Virus record (IMG/VR): IMGVR_UViG_3300034279_001445
Span: 1-20,970 of that record
Direction: 5' to 3' (one strand)
Length of the DNA: 20,970 nt
DNA from: a virus
The translations under genes were made by a program, and so were the position numbers. The notes under the pieces are model-generated. The model made no database searches, was not told the DNA's origin, and saw nothing but the letters and a program-made list of their open reading frames with translations. The stretch's first letter is position 1. Every line of letters starts with the position of its first letter. Below, in pieces: positions 10,001 to 15,264 of the stretch.

Positions 10001-12636
10001 CCATCTGATCTAATAGCAGCAGAATGTATATTGCCAGCGGAAACATAAGACCACAATCTGGTTCCAATTTGAACTGGACTGGAACGACTTATCAGATCAT
10101 TCAATCCCAACTGACCACTTGTGTTTATACCCCATCCCCATAATGTATTATCATTTCTTATTGCCAATGTATACAATGACGTACTCGAAATGTCATTCCA
10201 AGTTAGTGTTCCTATTTGAACTGGAGATGATCGGAGGGTGGCGGTTGATACAAGTGATCCCAATTCACCATTGAGATTTCTTCCCCAAGACCATATAGTT
10301 GAATTACTACCAAGTGCAATCGTATGACTTTGACCATTTTCTATTTTTTTCCAAGTTAGTGTTCCTATTTGAACAGGAGATGATCTAGTTATAGTTGTCC
10401 CATCACCTAACTGACCTACACTATTTGTACCCCATGCCCACATTGTATTATTATTTTTCAATAGATGTGCGTATGTATTAGTATTGGCATAAGATCCACT
10501 CGCCCAATCATTTGTATCCGTTACTTTTTGTAATGAAAACATATCATTACCGAGTTCACCATTATTTGCAGAGCCCCATGACCATAATGTACCATTTGCC
10601 TTTATACCGATTGAATGATTAGTACCAACACTAACATCCAACCAATAATCATCAAATGTTCCTATCAAAATTGGATTTGATCTGTTTACGTTTACTGGAT
10701 TCACATCGTAACCACGTGGATCTCTACCAGTTGTTAATACATAACCATTATTTTGAAGCAAAACAGCATGGTCATATCCTAAACTAGCGGATGACCAATT
10801 AGTTAGTGTTCCAACTTGAACTGGTGATGATCTATTAACGGAATTACCCAATCCTAATTGATTATTTGAGTTTGCACCCCATGACCATAGGGTTCCATCG
10901 TTTTTTATTGCCATAGTAAAACTAGAACCAACTTCACCAAATGTCCAATTAGTTTCGGTTCCAACTTGAACTGGTGATGATCTATTGATTGTATCGCTAA
11001 GTCCTAATTGACCAGATGCATTTAGTCCCCAAGTCCATAATGTTCCGTCAGTTCTTATTGCTAATGTATGGTATGAAATTTGATTACCGCCATCTGTTCC
11101 ACCACCTTTTTTTGCAATCAATGACCAATCATTTCTAGTTCCAACCTGAACTGGAGAAGATATTGTTGTTCTATCACCCAATCCTAACTGACCACTCGTG
11201 TTATCACCCCAAGCCCAAAGAGTACCATCTGTTTTAATAGAATGAACTCCAGACGAACCAGCTGCACTTATTTGAGACCAGTTCGTAAGAGTACCAACTT
11301 GAACTGGACTGGATCTCCAAATAGAATCACCTAAACCTAATGCTACATTTCCATTAAAACCCCAAGCCCAAAGAGTACCATCTGTTTTTATTGCATGGGA
11401 ATGTACATATCCTGCGCTTATTTTCGCCCAATTAGTTTCTGTTCCAAGTTGCACTGGACTTGAACGGCTTATGTTTGAATCTCCTAAACCAAGACCACCG
11501 GCCTCAGCAGTGCCCCACACCCAAAGAGTTCCATCGGTACGGATTGCAAGTGTATGATTATATTGACCACTTGATATACTACTCCATGTTCGCGTTCCAA
11601 CTTGAACTGGTCTTGAACGATATACCAAATCACCCAATCCTAAATGTCCTGATGTGTTGCTTCCCCATGACCACAATGTTCCATTTGATGCTATTAAAAA
11701 TACAGATTTATCTCCCGTTTCAACTTGTGTAAATGGTAAATTAAGAGAATCTACATAATTTGGAATAGTTGAATTTTTTGATAATGTTCCTAATTTGTTA
11801 CCACTATTATTACCCCAACCCCAAAGAGTTCCATCGTTTTGAATTGCCAAAACTGATGTTTGATTTGCTGAAGCAGATACCCAATTTGTTTGAACTCCGA
11901 GTTGTGATATAGTTGATCTCGTTGTTGTATCACCCAATCCAAGTTGTCCTTCTGTATTTCTTCCCCATACCCACATTGTCCCATCGGATTTAATAGCAAT
12001 GGTATATGATCTATTTATTGCAACATGATTCCATGAACCATCTGGTGTATCTATTATACCAAATGCTCCAGGTCTTTCTCCATTGCCATAAACACCATTA
12101 TTACTTGTGGTATTCCCCCAACCAAAAATAGTATCATCGGATGCAAGGGCAATAGTGTGATTGTTTCCACTACCAAAAATTCTCTTCCATGTTCTTGTTC
12201 CAACTTGAACTGGACTTGAACGAGATATAAAATCCCCCAATCCCAATTCTCCATTAGTGTTTACACCCCAACCCCATAATGTTCCATTGTTTTGAATTAC
12301 AAATGCGGTTTGTCCTGCAGTTGAAGCAGATACCCAAGTATTTAATGTTCCAATTTGAACTGGACTTGATCTATTAACAACATCACTCAATCCTAATTGT
12401 CCTGATGAATTAGTACCCCATCCCCAAAGTGTTCCGTTAGTTTTAACCCCAACAGCTATTTCACTACCAACAGTAACTATATTCCAATCGGTACTATTAT
12501 CAAATCTGATAAACTTTCTACCATTGAAATCATTGTCCAATTCTCCTCGATAAGTGCTACCAGCACCCCATAATTCTCTTTGTTGAACATAGGGGTTGTA
12601 AGATCTAGAAACTTGTAGTAATATATCCTTTATCAT
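4024..12636 (-). CDS. Giant RCC1-repeat protein (about 55 propeller blades), probable virion surface or fibre protein
   Basis: A 2870-residue protein composed almost entirely of RCC1 repeats of 48-60 residues. The unit consensus is roughly T-x-W-x-x-V-S-x-G, H-x-x-A-I-R-x-D-G-T-L-W-x-W-G, N-x-x-G-Q-L-G-L-G-D, RSSPVQVGT. I count 55 complete units, plus a degenerate half-unit near residues 19-50 (RELWGAGSTYRGELDN). RCC1 units form beta-propeller blades, usually seven per propeller, so this could make about eight propellers or a superhelix. No signal peptide, membrane segment or enzymatic domain is visible; the last 19 residues end in FIGTKQY. Known RCC1 domains mediate protein binding, and in phage a host-recognition or surface role is inferred from the fibre-rich context. 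The ATG has AAGG at the stop of the upstream fibre gene, with a 9-base gap. No frameshift interrupts 8.6 kb of repeats, which argues for selection on the protein. Confidence 0.88.
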   Translation of the reverse strand: MIKDILLQVSRSYNPYVQQRELWGAGSTYRGELDNDFNGRKFIRFDNSTDWNIVTVGSEIAVGVKTNGTLWGWGTNSSGQLGLSDVVNRSSPVQIGTLNTWVSASTAGQTAFVIQNNGTLWGWGVNTNGELGLGDFISRSSPVQVGTRTWKRIFGSGNNHTIALASDDTIFGWGNTTSNNGVYGNGERPGAFGIIDTPDGSWNHVAINRSYTIAIKSDGTMWVWGRNTEGQLGLGDTTTRSTISQLGVQTNWVSASANQTSVLAIQNDGTLWGWGNNSGNKLGTLSKNSTIPNYVDSLNLPFTQVETGDKSVFLIASNGTLWSWGSNTSGHLGLGDLVYRSRPVQVGTRTWSSISSGQYNHTLAIRTDGTLWVWGTAEAGGLGLGDSNISRSSPVQLGTETNWAKISAGYVHSHAIKTDGTLWAWGFNGNVALGLGDSIWRSSPVQVGTLTNWSQISAAGSSGVHSIKTDGTLWAWGDNTSGQLGLGDRTTISSPVQVGTRNDWSLIAKKGGGTDGGNQISYHTLAIRTDGTLWTWGLNASGQLGLSDTINRSSPVQVGTETNWTFGEVGSSFTMAIKNDGTLWSWGANSNNQLGLGNSVNRSSPVQVGTLTNWSSASLGYDHAVLLQNNGYVLTTGRDPRGYDVNPVNVNRSNPILIGTFDDYWLDVSVGTNHSIGIKANGTLWSWGSANNGELGNDMFSLQKVTDTNDWASGSYANTNTYAHLLKNNNTMWAWGTNSVGQLGDGTTITRSSPVQIGTLTWKKIENGQSHTIALGSNSTIWSWGRNLNGELGSLVSTATLRSSPVQIGTLTWNDISSTSLYTLAIRNDNTLWGWGINTSGQLGLNDLISRSSPVQIGTRLWSYVSAGNIHSAAIRSDGTLWTWGSNVGGVLGLGNTTSISSPVQVGTLTDWSSVYIAGTGAIIAKKTNGTLWGWGNSPTHGIGDGINRSSPVQIGTRTDWSDVYTNTETGTNVPVVAKRNDGTLWAWGAVSFANGIYRFNSPLSSPVQIGTRTDWSTAFVGGSQYVGAITTTGELYTAPGNNIEAALWASGSQSSPVQIGTETNWAKVDAMGNNISSALKTDGTLWAWGFNTNGFVQDIPASAGIGLPVRVTSDVWTKFSVGKINDGRFGGIKSDGTLWMWGVNASGQLGDGTGTFRSSPVQIGTRLWTHIDNGESYTMAIRNDGTLWGWGINASSQLGLANTTTYTSPVQIGNDTDWYNVYASLYHTAGIRTAWNNDLYTAGAGTTFNITHTIINGWGGVRRNPAILSQTNPWKSLRVGTNSTFGIKTDDTLWAWGVNTNGQLGLGDLITRSSPVQVGTRTWTKVYDGNSHTMAIRSDGTLWTWGSNSNGQLGIGNQTSTSSPVQVGTRLWNDIANNGSSVGIHSSFAIRNDGTLWSWGQNNNGELGLNDTVNRSSPVQVGTETNWARFHGPKTDNPSFFAFKTDNSLYALMGGTFFRAQSGISLEKNSPVQVTSNVKWNTVAAGSGFTIGISESGSIWHWGKADFGLTGNTVFVDTSAQESPVQIGTLTTWASASAGQQHVVALRSDGTLWSWGSNQSGQLGLGDALNAFFTPINRSSPVQVGTRNTWLKLSAGRSYTMAIQNNGTMWGWGINSQSQLGDGTSTLRSSPVQIGTETNWSKVSAAVNHTVALKTNGTIWSWGFNSGGQLGLGNTINRQNPGQIGTLNTWVDIAASENMSVAVRNNGTLWSWGINSSGQLGLLRNRSLPNYVVRPPLFNSVKAGYQSVIARSTDGTLWGWGGNSFYGNLGLNDTVNRSSPVQIGTETWSDFSNGGFHTIAVRSGRLWIWGDNSGAQLGLLQPDPQYISGSNVWTNVEAGGAEAILRSTDGTLWGVGANSNGNLGLNDTISRTSPVRIGTRTWNSYSTGQAHRLAIRNDNTLWGWGVNTSAELGLALSRSNPNYVDSTQTWTSVKAGYNYSTAIGTDGTMWSWGQNSFGQLGFNDNVARLSPVRLGTETNWSKHDSTSYTTIAIKTDGTLWGWGAASSGILGLNDTNARSSPVQVGTLNNWSQIYVGSAAASIKTDGTLWTWGNNFFGGLGTNESNGLSRSSPIQVGTRTWSQIADTTGNNANHVLAIRSDGTLWGWGQNTTGELGQITFATNRSSPVQIGTETNWAYVAVGDINSMAIRSDGTLWSWGSNQFGQLGLNLATTANRSSPVQVGTRADWRSVSLGNYTAFANRTDGTMWAWGRNTNGDLGLGDIVNRSSPVQIGTATNWISGSLSDGHSILLENTGYAYTTGVGAGQFSPAGFDTNFMVNRSSPVQIGTRTWSYVSAAGHSLAIRTDGTLWAWGTQGQGQLGLGDVVTRSSPVQVGTLNTWSKVYAATPHSYAIRSDGTLWAWGRNLFGELGLGNFGDTTNRSSPVQVGTLNTWSSVAETSANESYHTLAIRTDGTLWAWGRNNDGQLGLNLGSTSHRSSPVQVGTRNDWVSATVNSGGSMAVRSDGTVWTWGTNAPNYQLGIGDSPNVSRSSPVQIGTISTWASASLGTNYSVILQNNGDAYTTGMNSTDFAYNSVNRSSPVQLGTLSNWAQVDGGYLYSLAVKTDGTLWSWGFNGSGVLGDGTITGRSSPVQIGTLTNWSSVAAGYFSSHALKTDGTIWGWGSNTDGMLGNNQTTNLSSPIQIGTRTWRSIADKGGFQQAHNMAIRSDGTLWAWGNNTYGQLGFLSTSNRSSPVQVGTRNDWVSAAVGDGTSMAIRSDGTLWAWGLNSNAELGLGDNISRSSPVQVGTLSNWVSASLGSQNSVLLLNNGYALTTGIYAHGFDTTAATVNRSSPVQLGADTDWVSVRTGHSQDTVFAQKSNGTLWGWGFNTAGILADGTIINRSSPVQIGNETTWVDYVLQSHFIGTKQY
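4240..4998 (-). repeat. Five-blade RCC1 super-repeat, block E
   Basis: Five consecutive blades encoding 253 residues. The order is two ordinary blades, a blade with an extended loop (ADKGGFQQAHNMAIR), an ordinary RNDWVSAAVG blade, and a capping blade in which W-x-W-G is replaced by YALTTG. The same order is seen in the adjacent block at 4999-5772. Confidence 0.75.
4999..5772 (-). repeat. Five-blade RCC1 super-repeat, block D
   Basis: Five blades encoding 258 residues, ending in a capping blade with ILQNNGDAYTTG. The third blade has the long loop (AETSANESYHTLAIR) and the fourth begins RNDWVSATV, matching the fourth blade of block E. Confidence 0.75.
5773..6555 (-). repeat. Five-blade RCC1 super-repeat, block C
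   Basis: Five blades encoding 261 residues, ending in LLENTGYAYTTG. The long-loop blade (ADTTGNNANHVLAIR) is second rather than third. Including the blade at 6556-6705 gives a six-blade version of the pattern, so this copy is shifted by one blade. Confidence 0.6.
6706..7575 (-). repeat. Three tandem two-blade RCC1 units
   Basis: Six blades (290 residues) form three dyads. The first blade of each dyad ends in SLPNYVVRP, PDPQYISGS or SNPNYVDST instead of RSSPVQVGT. The second blade opens with a related segment (NSVKAGYQS, TNVEAGGAE, TSVKAGYNY) and runs into (S/G)TDGT(L/M)W. A related dyad lies at 11593-11892. Confidence 0.65.
10657..11439 (-). repeat. Five-blade RCC1 super-repeat, block A
   Basis: Five blades (261 residues) near the N-terminal end. 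The third blade has the longest loop (AKKGGGTDGGNQISYHTLAIR) and the fifth is the capping form LLQNNGYVLTTG. The order matches blocks D and E some 6 kb away. Confidence 0.7.
11593..11892 (-). repeat. Two-blade RCC1 unit of the PNYV type
   Basis: The first blade ends in STIPNYVDSL and the next begins NLPFTQVETGDKS, the same joint seen in the three dyads at 6706-7575. Confidence 0.55.
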
Positions 12637-12645
12637 AGTAGAACC

Positions 12646-14061
12646 TTATAGATTTTGTGCACCAATAAAACCATACCAATTAGTACCTTGATTTGTTGAA
12701 ATAAATCCATAAATATCACGTTTACCGTTTGTAGATGTAACAGATGGAGCAGAACCACCAGACCAAGTAACTGCAGAACCCCAATTCCAAGGATAAGGAA
12801 CTCCAGTTCCAGTTGTTATCAGAGTAAAACTACCAGCATAATCTGTTGGTGGAGCATTCACTATACTGAATGAATTAACATTATTATTGTAAGTAACTTC
12901 AAAAACATTCGCCTGTGATAAATCAAGTGAAAGACTTGTTGGTGTTCCACCAATAATAACTGTTAGTTCTCTTTCTTCAACATCGGTTAATCTTGTAGTT
13001 GCCGATATAAAAGCACTACCAGTAACATTAAATATGGTTCCATCAAAATTTAGATTCGTTTCACCAACTAAACCACCAGCAGTTCCGTCTGATGTTATCA
13101 AATAATTATTACCAGGATTTGTAACAGAAGCACCACCACCGCCACCCCCTAATACATATGAAGCGGTTGTTGCAAATGAAGATGATACTGCATTAGAAGC
13201 AGTTCCTTGCAATGAACCAGTAAATGATCCAGTAAAAGATCCAGTTGCTATTATGTTTGGCAACTTATTATCATTATACCATGCCCTTGATGATGAATTG
13301 TAAATCCAAAGTGCACCATTAACAGGATCATTTGATCCACTCAATCCACTAATTCCGGAAAAATGAATAGGTTCTTTTGGAAATACTTGTATAAAACCGT
13401 TACTTGCCTTACGAACAACAAAACCAACTTGAATTATATCATATGGAAATGGCGGTGGTGTATTTCTCAACCCAGCACTTCCAGTTTGAACATAAAGAGT
13501 ATCACCTGCATCAAATGCATTGGTATTGATACCTCGAACAAGACCATTTACAGTTACAAATCCAACGGAATTTGGTTCTATATCGTGAGTAGCAACACCA
13601 ATGATGTGATTTTCATAAACAGTTTGTATTGTGTGATCATCTGCAATAGCAGGCCATGCTAAAGGTTGATCCCCTTGAGATCCAGAAATGCGAACTGGAG
13701 TTCCGTTTGTAATAGTTGATATTCCATCATTGTAAACTCTGATATATTCTTCTTGTCCAACTTGAAGTGTTATATCAGCTTCACCATTGTAAACAGCTAA
13801 AGCACCATTCTCGGTATCATACCAAATTCTACCCTCTAAATGTGTTGGAGCATTACCATTTGAAAGTGGTGTAAAGTCAATGTGATTTACAGTTGATATA
13901 GAACCAGTAATTAGTATCGAACCTGTTATTGTTTGATTACCAACAAGTCTGGATGATCCAGTGACAATAAGTGAACCGGATATGATAGAACCATTAGAAG
14001 CAGTTACAGATGCAAGATGTGCCTGACTACCACTTACTACAAGTTTTTTCCAATTAGACAA
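12646..14061 (-). CDS. Tail fibre-like structural protein with WKKL-VSGS N-terminus
   Basis: A 471-residue protein with a low-complexity, beta-rich composition typical of phage fibres. Residues 1-21 (SNWKKLVVSGSQAHLASVTAS) match the start of the 395-residue fibre protein at 17829-19016, suggesting a shared attachment or folding module. Repeated VTGS, ITGS and SGS motifs follow (residues about 28-55). A central region (about 75-255) contains strands such as GTPVRISGSQGDQPLAW. A Ser/Thr/Gly stretch (GSFTGSFTGSLQGTASNAVS, near residue 277) comes next, then a six-glycine run near 305, and a C-terminal domain ending in WYGFIGAQNL. The start is TTG at 14059-14061, chosen because GGAG lies 7 bases upstream and the homologue starts at the same residue. 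It lies directly before the RCC1 gene, so the two may form one appendage. The fold of the central region is not recognised. Confidence 0.75.
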   Translation of the reverse strand: MSNWKKLVVSGSQAHLASVTASNGSIISGSLIVTGSSRLVGNQTITGSILITGSISTVNHIDFTPLSNGNAPTHLEGRIWYDTENGALAVYNGEADITLQVGQEEYIRVYNDGISTITNGTPVRISGSQGDQPLAWPAIADDHTIQTVYENHIIGVATHDIEPNSVGFVTVNGLVRGINTNAFDAGDTLYVQTGSAGLRNTPPPFPYDIIQVGFVVRKASNGFIQVFPKEPIHFSGISGLSGSNDPVNGALWIYNSSSRAWYNDNKLPNIIATGSFTGSFTGSLQGTASNAVSSSFATTASYVLGGGGGGASVTNPGNNYLITSDGTAGGLVGETNLNFDGTIFNVTGSAFISATTRLTDVEERELTVIIGGTPTSLSLDLSQANVFEVTYNNNVNSFSIVNAPPTDYAGSFTLITTGTGVPYPWNWGSAVTWSGGSAPSVTSTNGKRDIYGFISTNQGTNWYGFIGAQNL

Positions 14062-14068
14062 AATAGAA

Positions 14069-14072
14069 CTCC
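14069..14072 (-). promoter_or_regulatory. Ribosome binding site for a TTG-started fibre gene
   Basis: The minus strand reads GGAG, seven bases before the TTG at 14059-14061. It supports a TTG start that is also required by N-terminal similarity to the 395-residue fibre protein. Confidence 0.65.
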
Positions 14073-14089
14073 ACAGTTTATATCAATAC

Positions 14090-14100
14090 CAATAAATATG
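14090..14100. promoter_or_regulatory. AATAAATATG-type intergenic motif, copy 2
   Basis: Plus-strand CAATAAATATG, identical to 922-932. TATATCAATA lies just before it, as in the first copy but with a few extra bases between. It lies in the 44-base gap before the 471-residue fibre gene. Role unknown. Confidence 0.35.
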
Positions 14101-14105
14101 TAGAA

Positions 14106-15254
14106 TTACATTTTCAACAGATTTTCAATATGAGGTTTTACCATATCAAATGTAATACTTTTTGTACATTCAAACTGTCTTTCAGTTCCTTTGTGTTCTG
14201 GACACCAATTCCAATCTCCTCTATCAAAAAGATGTTTAGCGAAACATCCATGACACACATCCGTGTTTATCACACGAAACACATCAGATTTCATTTCTTG
14301 CCATGGTTCAGAAAAACCACTTATCAGTATGGTTGGGACATTTAGTACCCAAGAATACCAAGTCAATCCACTACCGAGACCAACAAAAAACTTGGCACCC
14401 TTTAATATAGAACCAATTTCTTCTAATGATTTATTTTCTATCTTAATTACACCATCGGGTTGTTTGTTACCCATATATCCATCTGGTTCTTTTGATAATA
14501 AATAAACATCATACCCAAATGATTTCACATAATCAACCAGTTCTTGCCAACCTGTAGGATTATTCCAGTATTTTGGTTGTGCAGTGGAATGAATTGCTAT
14601 ACAGATATATGGTTTATCTGAAATATGTTTTGTAATTTTTTTCATTTTTGGTTTTATTTCAACATGGTCTAATCCCAAAATATCAGATGCAGTTTGTTGT
14701 AGTGGTATTGTTTTGAAATCAGTTTTGTTAAAATTTTTATTGTAAGCATCACCGTCATAATACCAACCAATTCTATATGTTGCATATAAGTCATTTACAA
14801 TGGTTCCAGGATTAACAAACTCTATCTCAGGATATTGTTCGGAGAATAAATCATTTAGAAAAGTAGATAAAACAACTTCACAATTCCATTTTTTTCTAAA
14901 TTCTTCTGCGTATGGAATCCACGCAATAGTATCTCCCAAAGATTTTGAATCTATTATTATGTATACTTTTTTACCAGTTGCATCATATTTTTGTTCATAT
15001 ATCAATTCGTCTCTTTCAAAAACTTTACAAAGATATTCTTCAAAGTATTTTTTTGAGGTTTTAGACCAAGTGTTAGAACTAACATACGAAGTATATTCTA
15101 TGTTACCCATTGAATCTATAAACTCAACTCTATAATTCGCTTTCATCGGTGAAACGATTTCTAAATACGCACCATCTATAAAATTATTTGTTATTTTAAC
15201 AACCTTACTTTTACGAATTATGTTTTGATTTTTTATCAAGTTTTCATAAATCAT
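14106..15254 (-). CDS. BAHT/TibC-type autotransporter O-heptosyltransferase homologue
   Basis: A 382-residue protein matching the bacterial autotransporter strand-loop-strand O-heptosyltransferase family (TibC, Aah). In that family the enzyme transfers heptose from an ADP-activated donor to serines of a protein. An N-terminal beta domain (YVSSNTWSKTSKKYFEEY, near 57-74) leads into YDATGKKVYIIIDSKSLGDT and AWIPYAEEFRKKWNC (near 88-125). PLQQTASDILGL (near 184-195) and the GT-B donor lobe (FVGLGSGLTWYSWVLNVPT) follow. The C-terminus has four cysteines, Cys334-x2-Cys337-x13-Cys351-x11-Cys363 (CHGC, WCP, FECTKS), as in the iron site of the family. All hallmarks look intact. The ATG has GGTGA five bases upstream. 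It lies 10 bases after the fusion enzyme and 44 bases before a Ser/Thr-rich fibre gene. The donor need not be heptose. Confidence 0.87.
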   Translation of the reverse strand: MIYENLIKNQNIIRKSKVVKITNNFIDGAYLEIVSPMKANYRVEFIDSMGNIEYTSYVSSNTWSKTSKKYFEEYLCKVFERDELIYEQKYDATGKKVYIIIDSKSLGDTIAWIPYAEEFRKKWNCEVVLSTFLNDLFSEQYPEIEFVNPGTIVNDLYATYRIGWYYDGDAYNKNFNKTDFKTIPLQQTASDILGLDHVEIKPKMKKITKHISDKPYICIAIHSTAQPKYWNNPTGWQELVDYVKSFGYDVYLLSKEPDGYMGNKQPDGVIKIENKSLEEIGSILKGAKFFVGLGSGLTWYSWVLNVPTILISGFSEPWQEMKSDVFRVINTDVCHGCFAKHLFDRGDWNWCPEHKGTERQFECTKSITFDMVKPHIENLLKM

Positions 15255-15264
15255 ACTTCACCAA

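Noticed and set aside
4464-11999. Many 60-90 codon frames on both strands inside the RCC1 gene
   Set aside because: They recur because the DNA repeats recur, and their sequences are out-of-frame copies of the blade joint.
4024-12636. Tandem DNA repeats as a CRISPR array or satellite
   Set aside because: Repeats encode one continuous protein frame, unit length varies from 45 to 60 codons, and repeats are not separated by unique spacers of constant size.
4024-12636. Diversity-generating retroelement target in the RCC1 or fibre genes
   Set aside because: No reverse transcriptase or template/variable repeat pair with adenine-directed differences was seen in the window.
4024-12636. RCC1 array as an assembly artefact
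   Set aside because: Blade cores all differ and the frame stays open for 8.6 kb, unlike a collapsed or duplicated assembly; copy number could still be slightly misjudged if assembled from short reads.
13363-15135. Plus-strand open frames (13363-13662, 14263-14505, 14800-15135)
   Set aside because: They lie opposite well-supported minus-strand genes, have no recognisable domains, and their residue make-up mirrors the antisense of the real genes.
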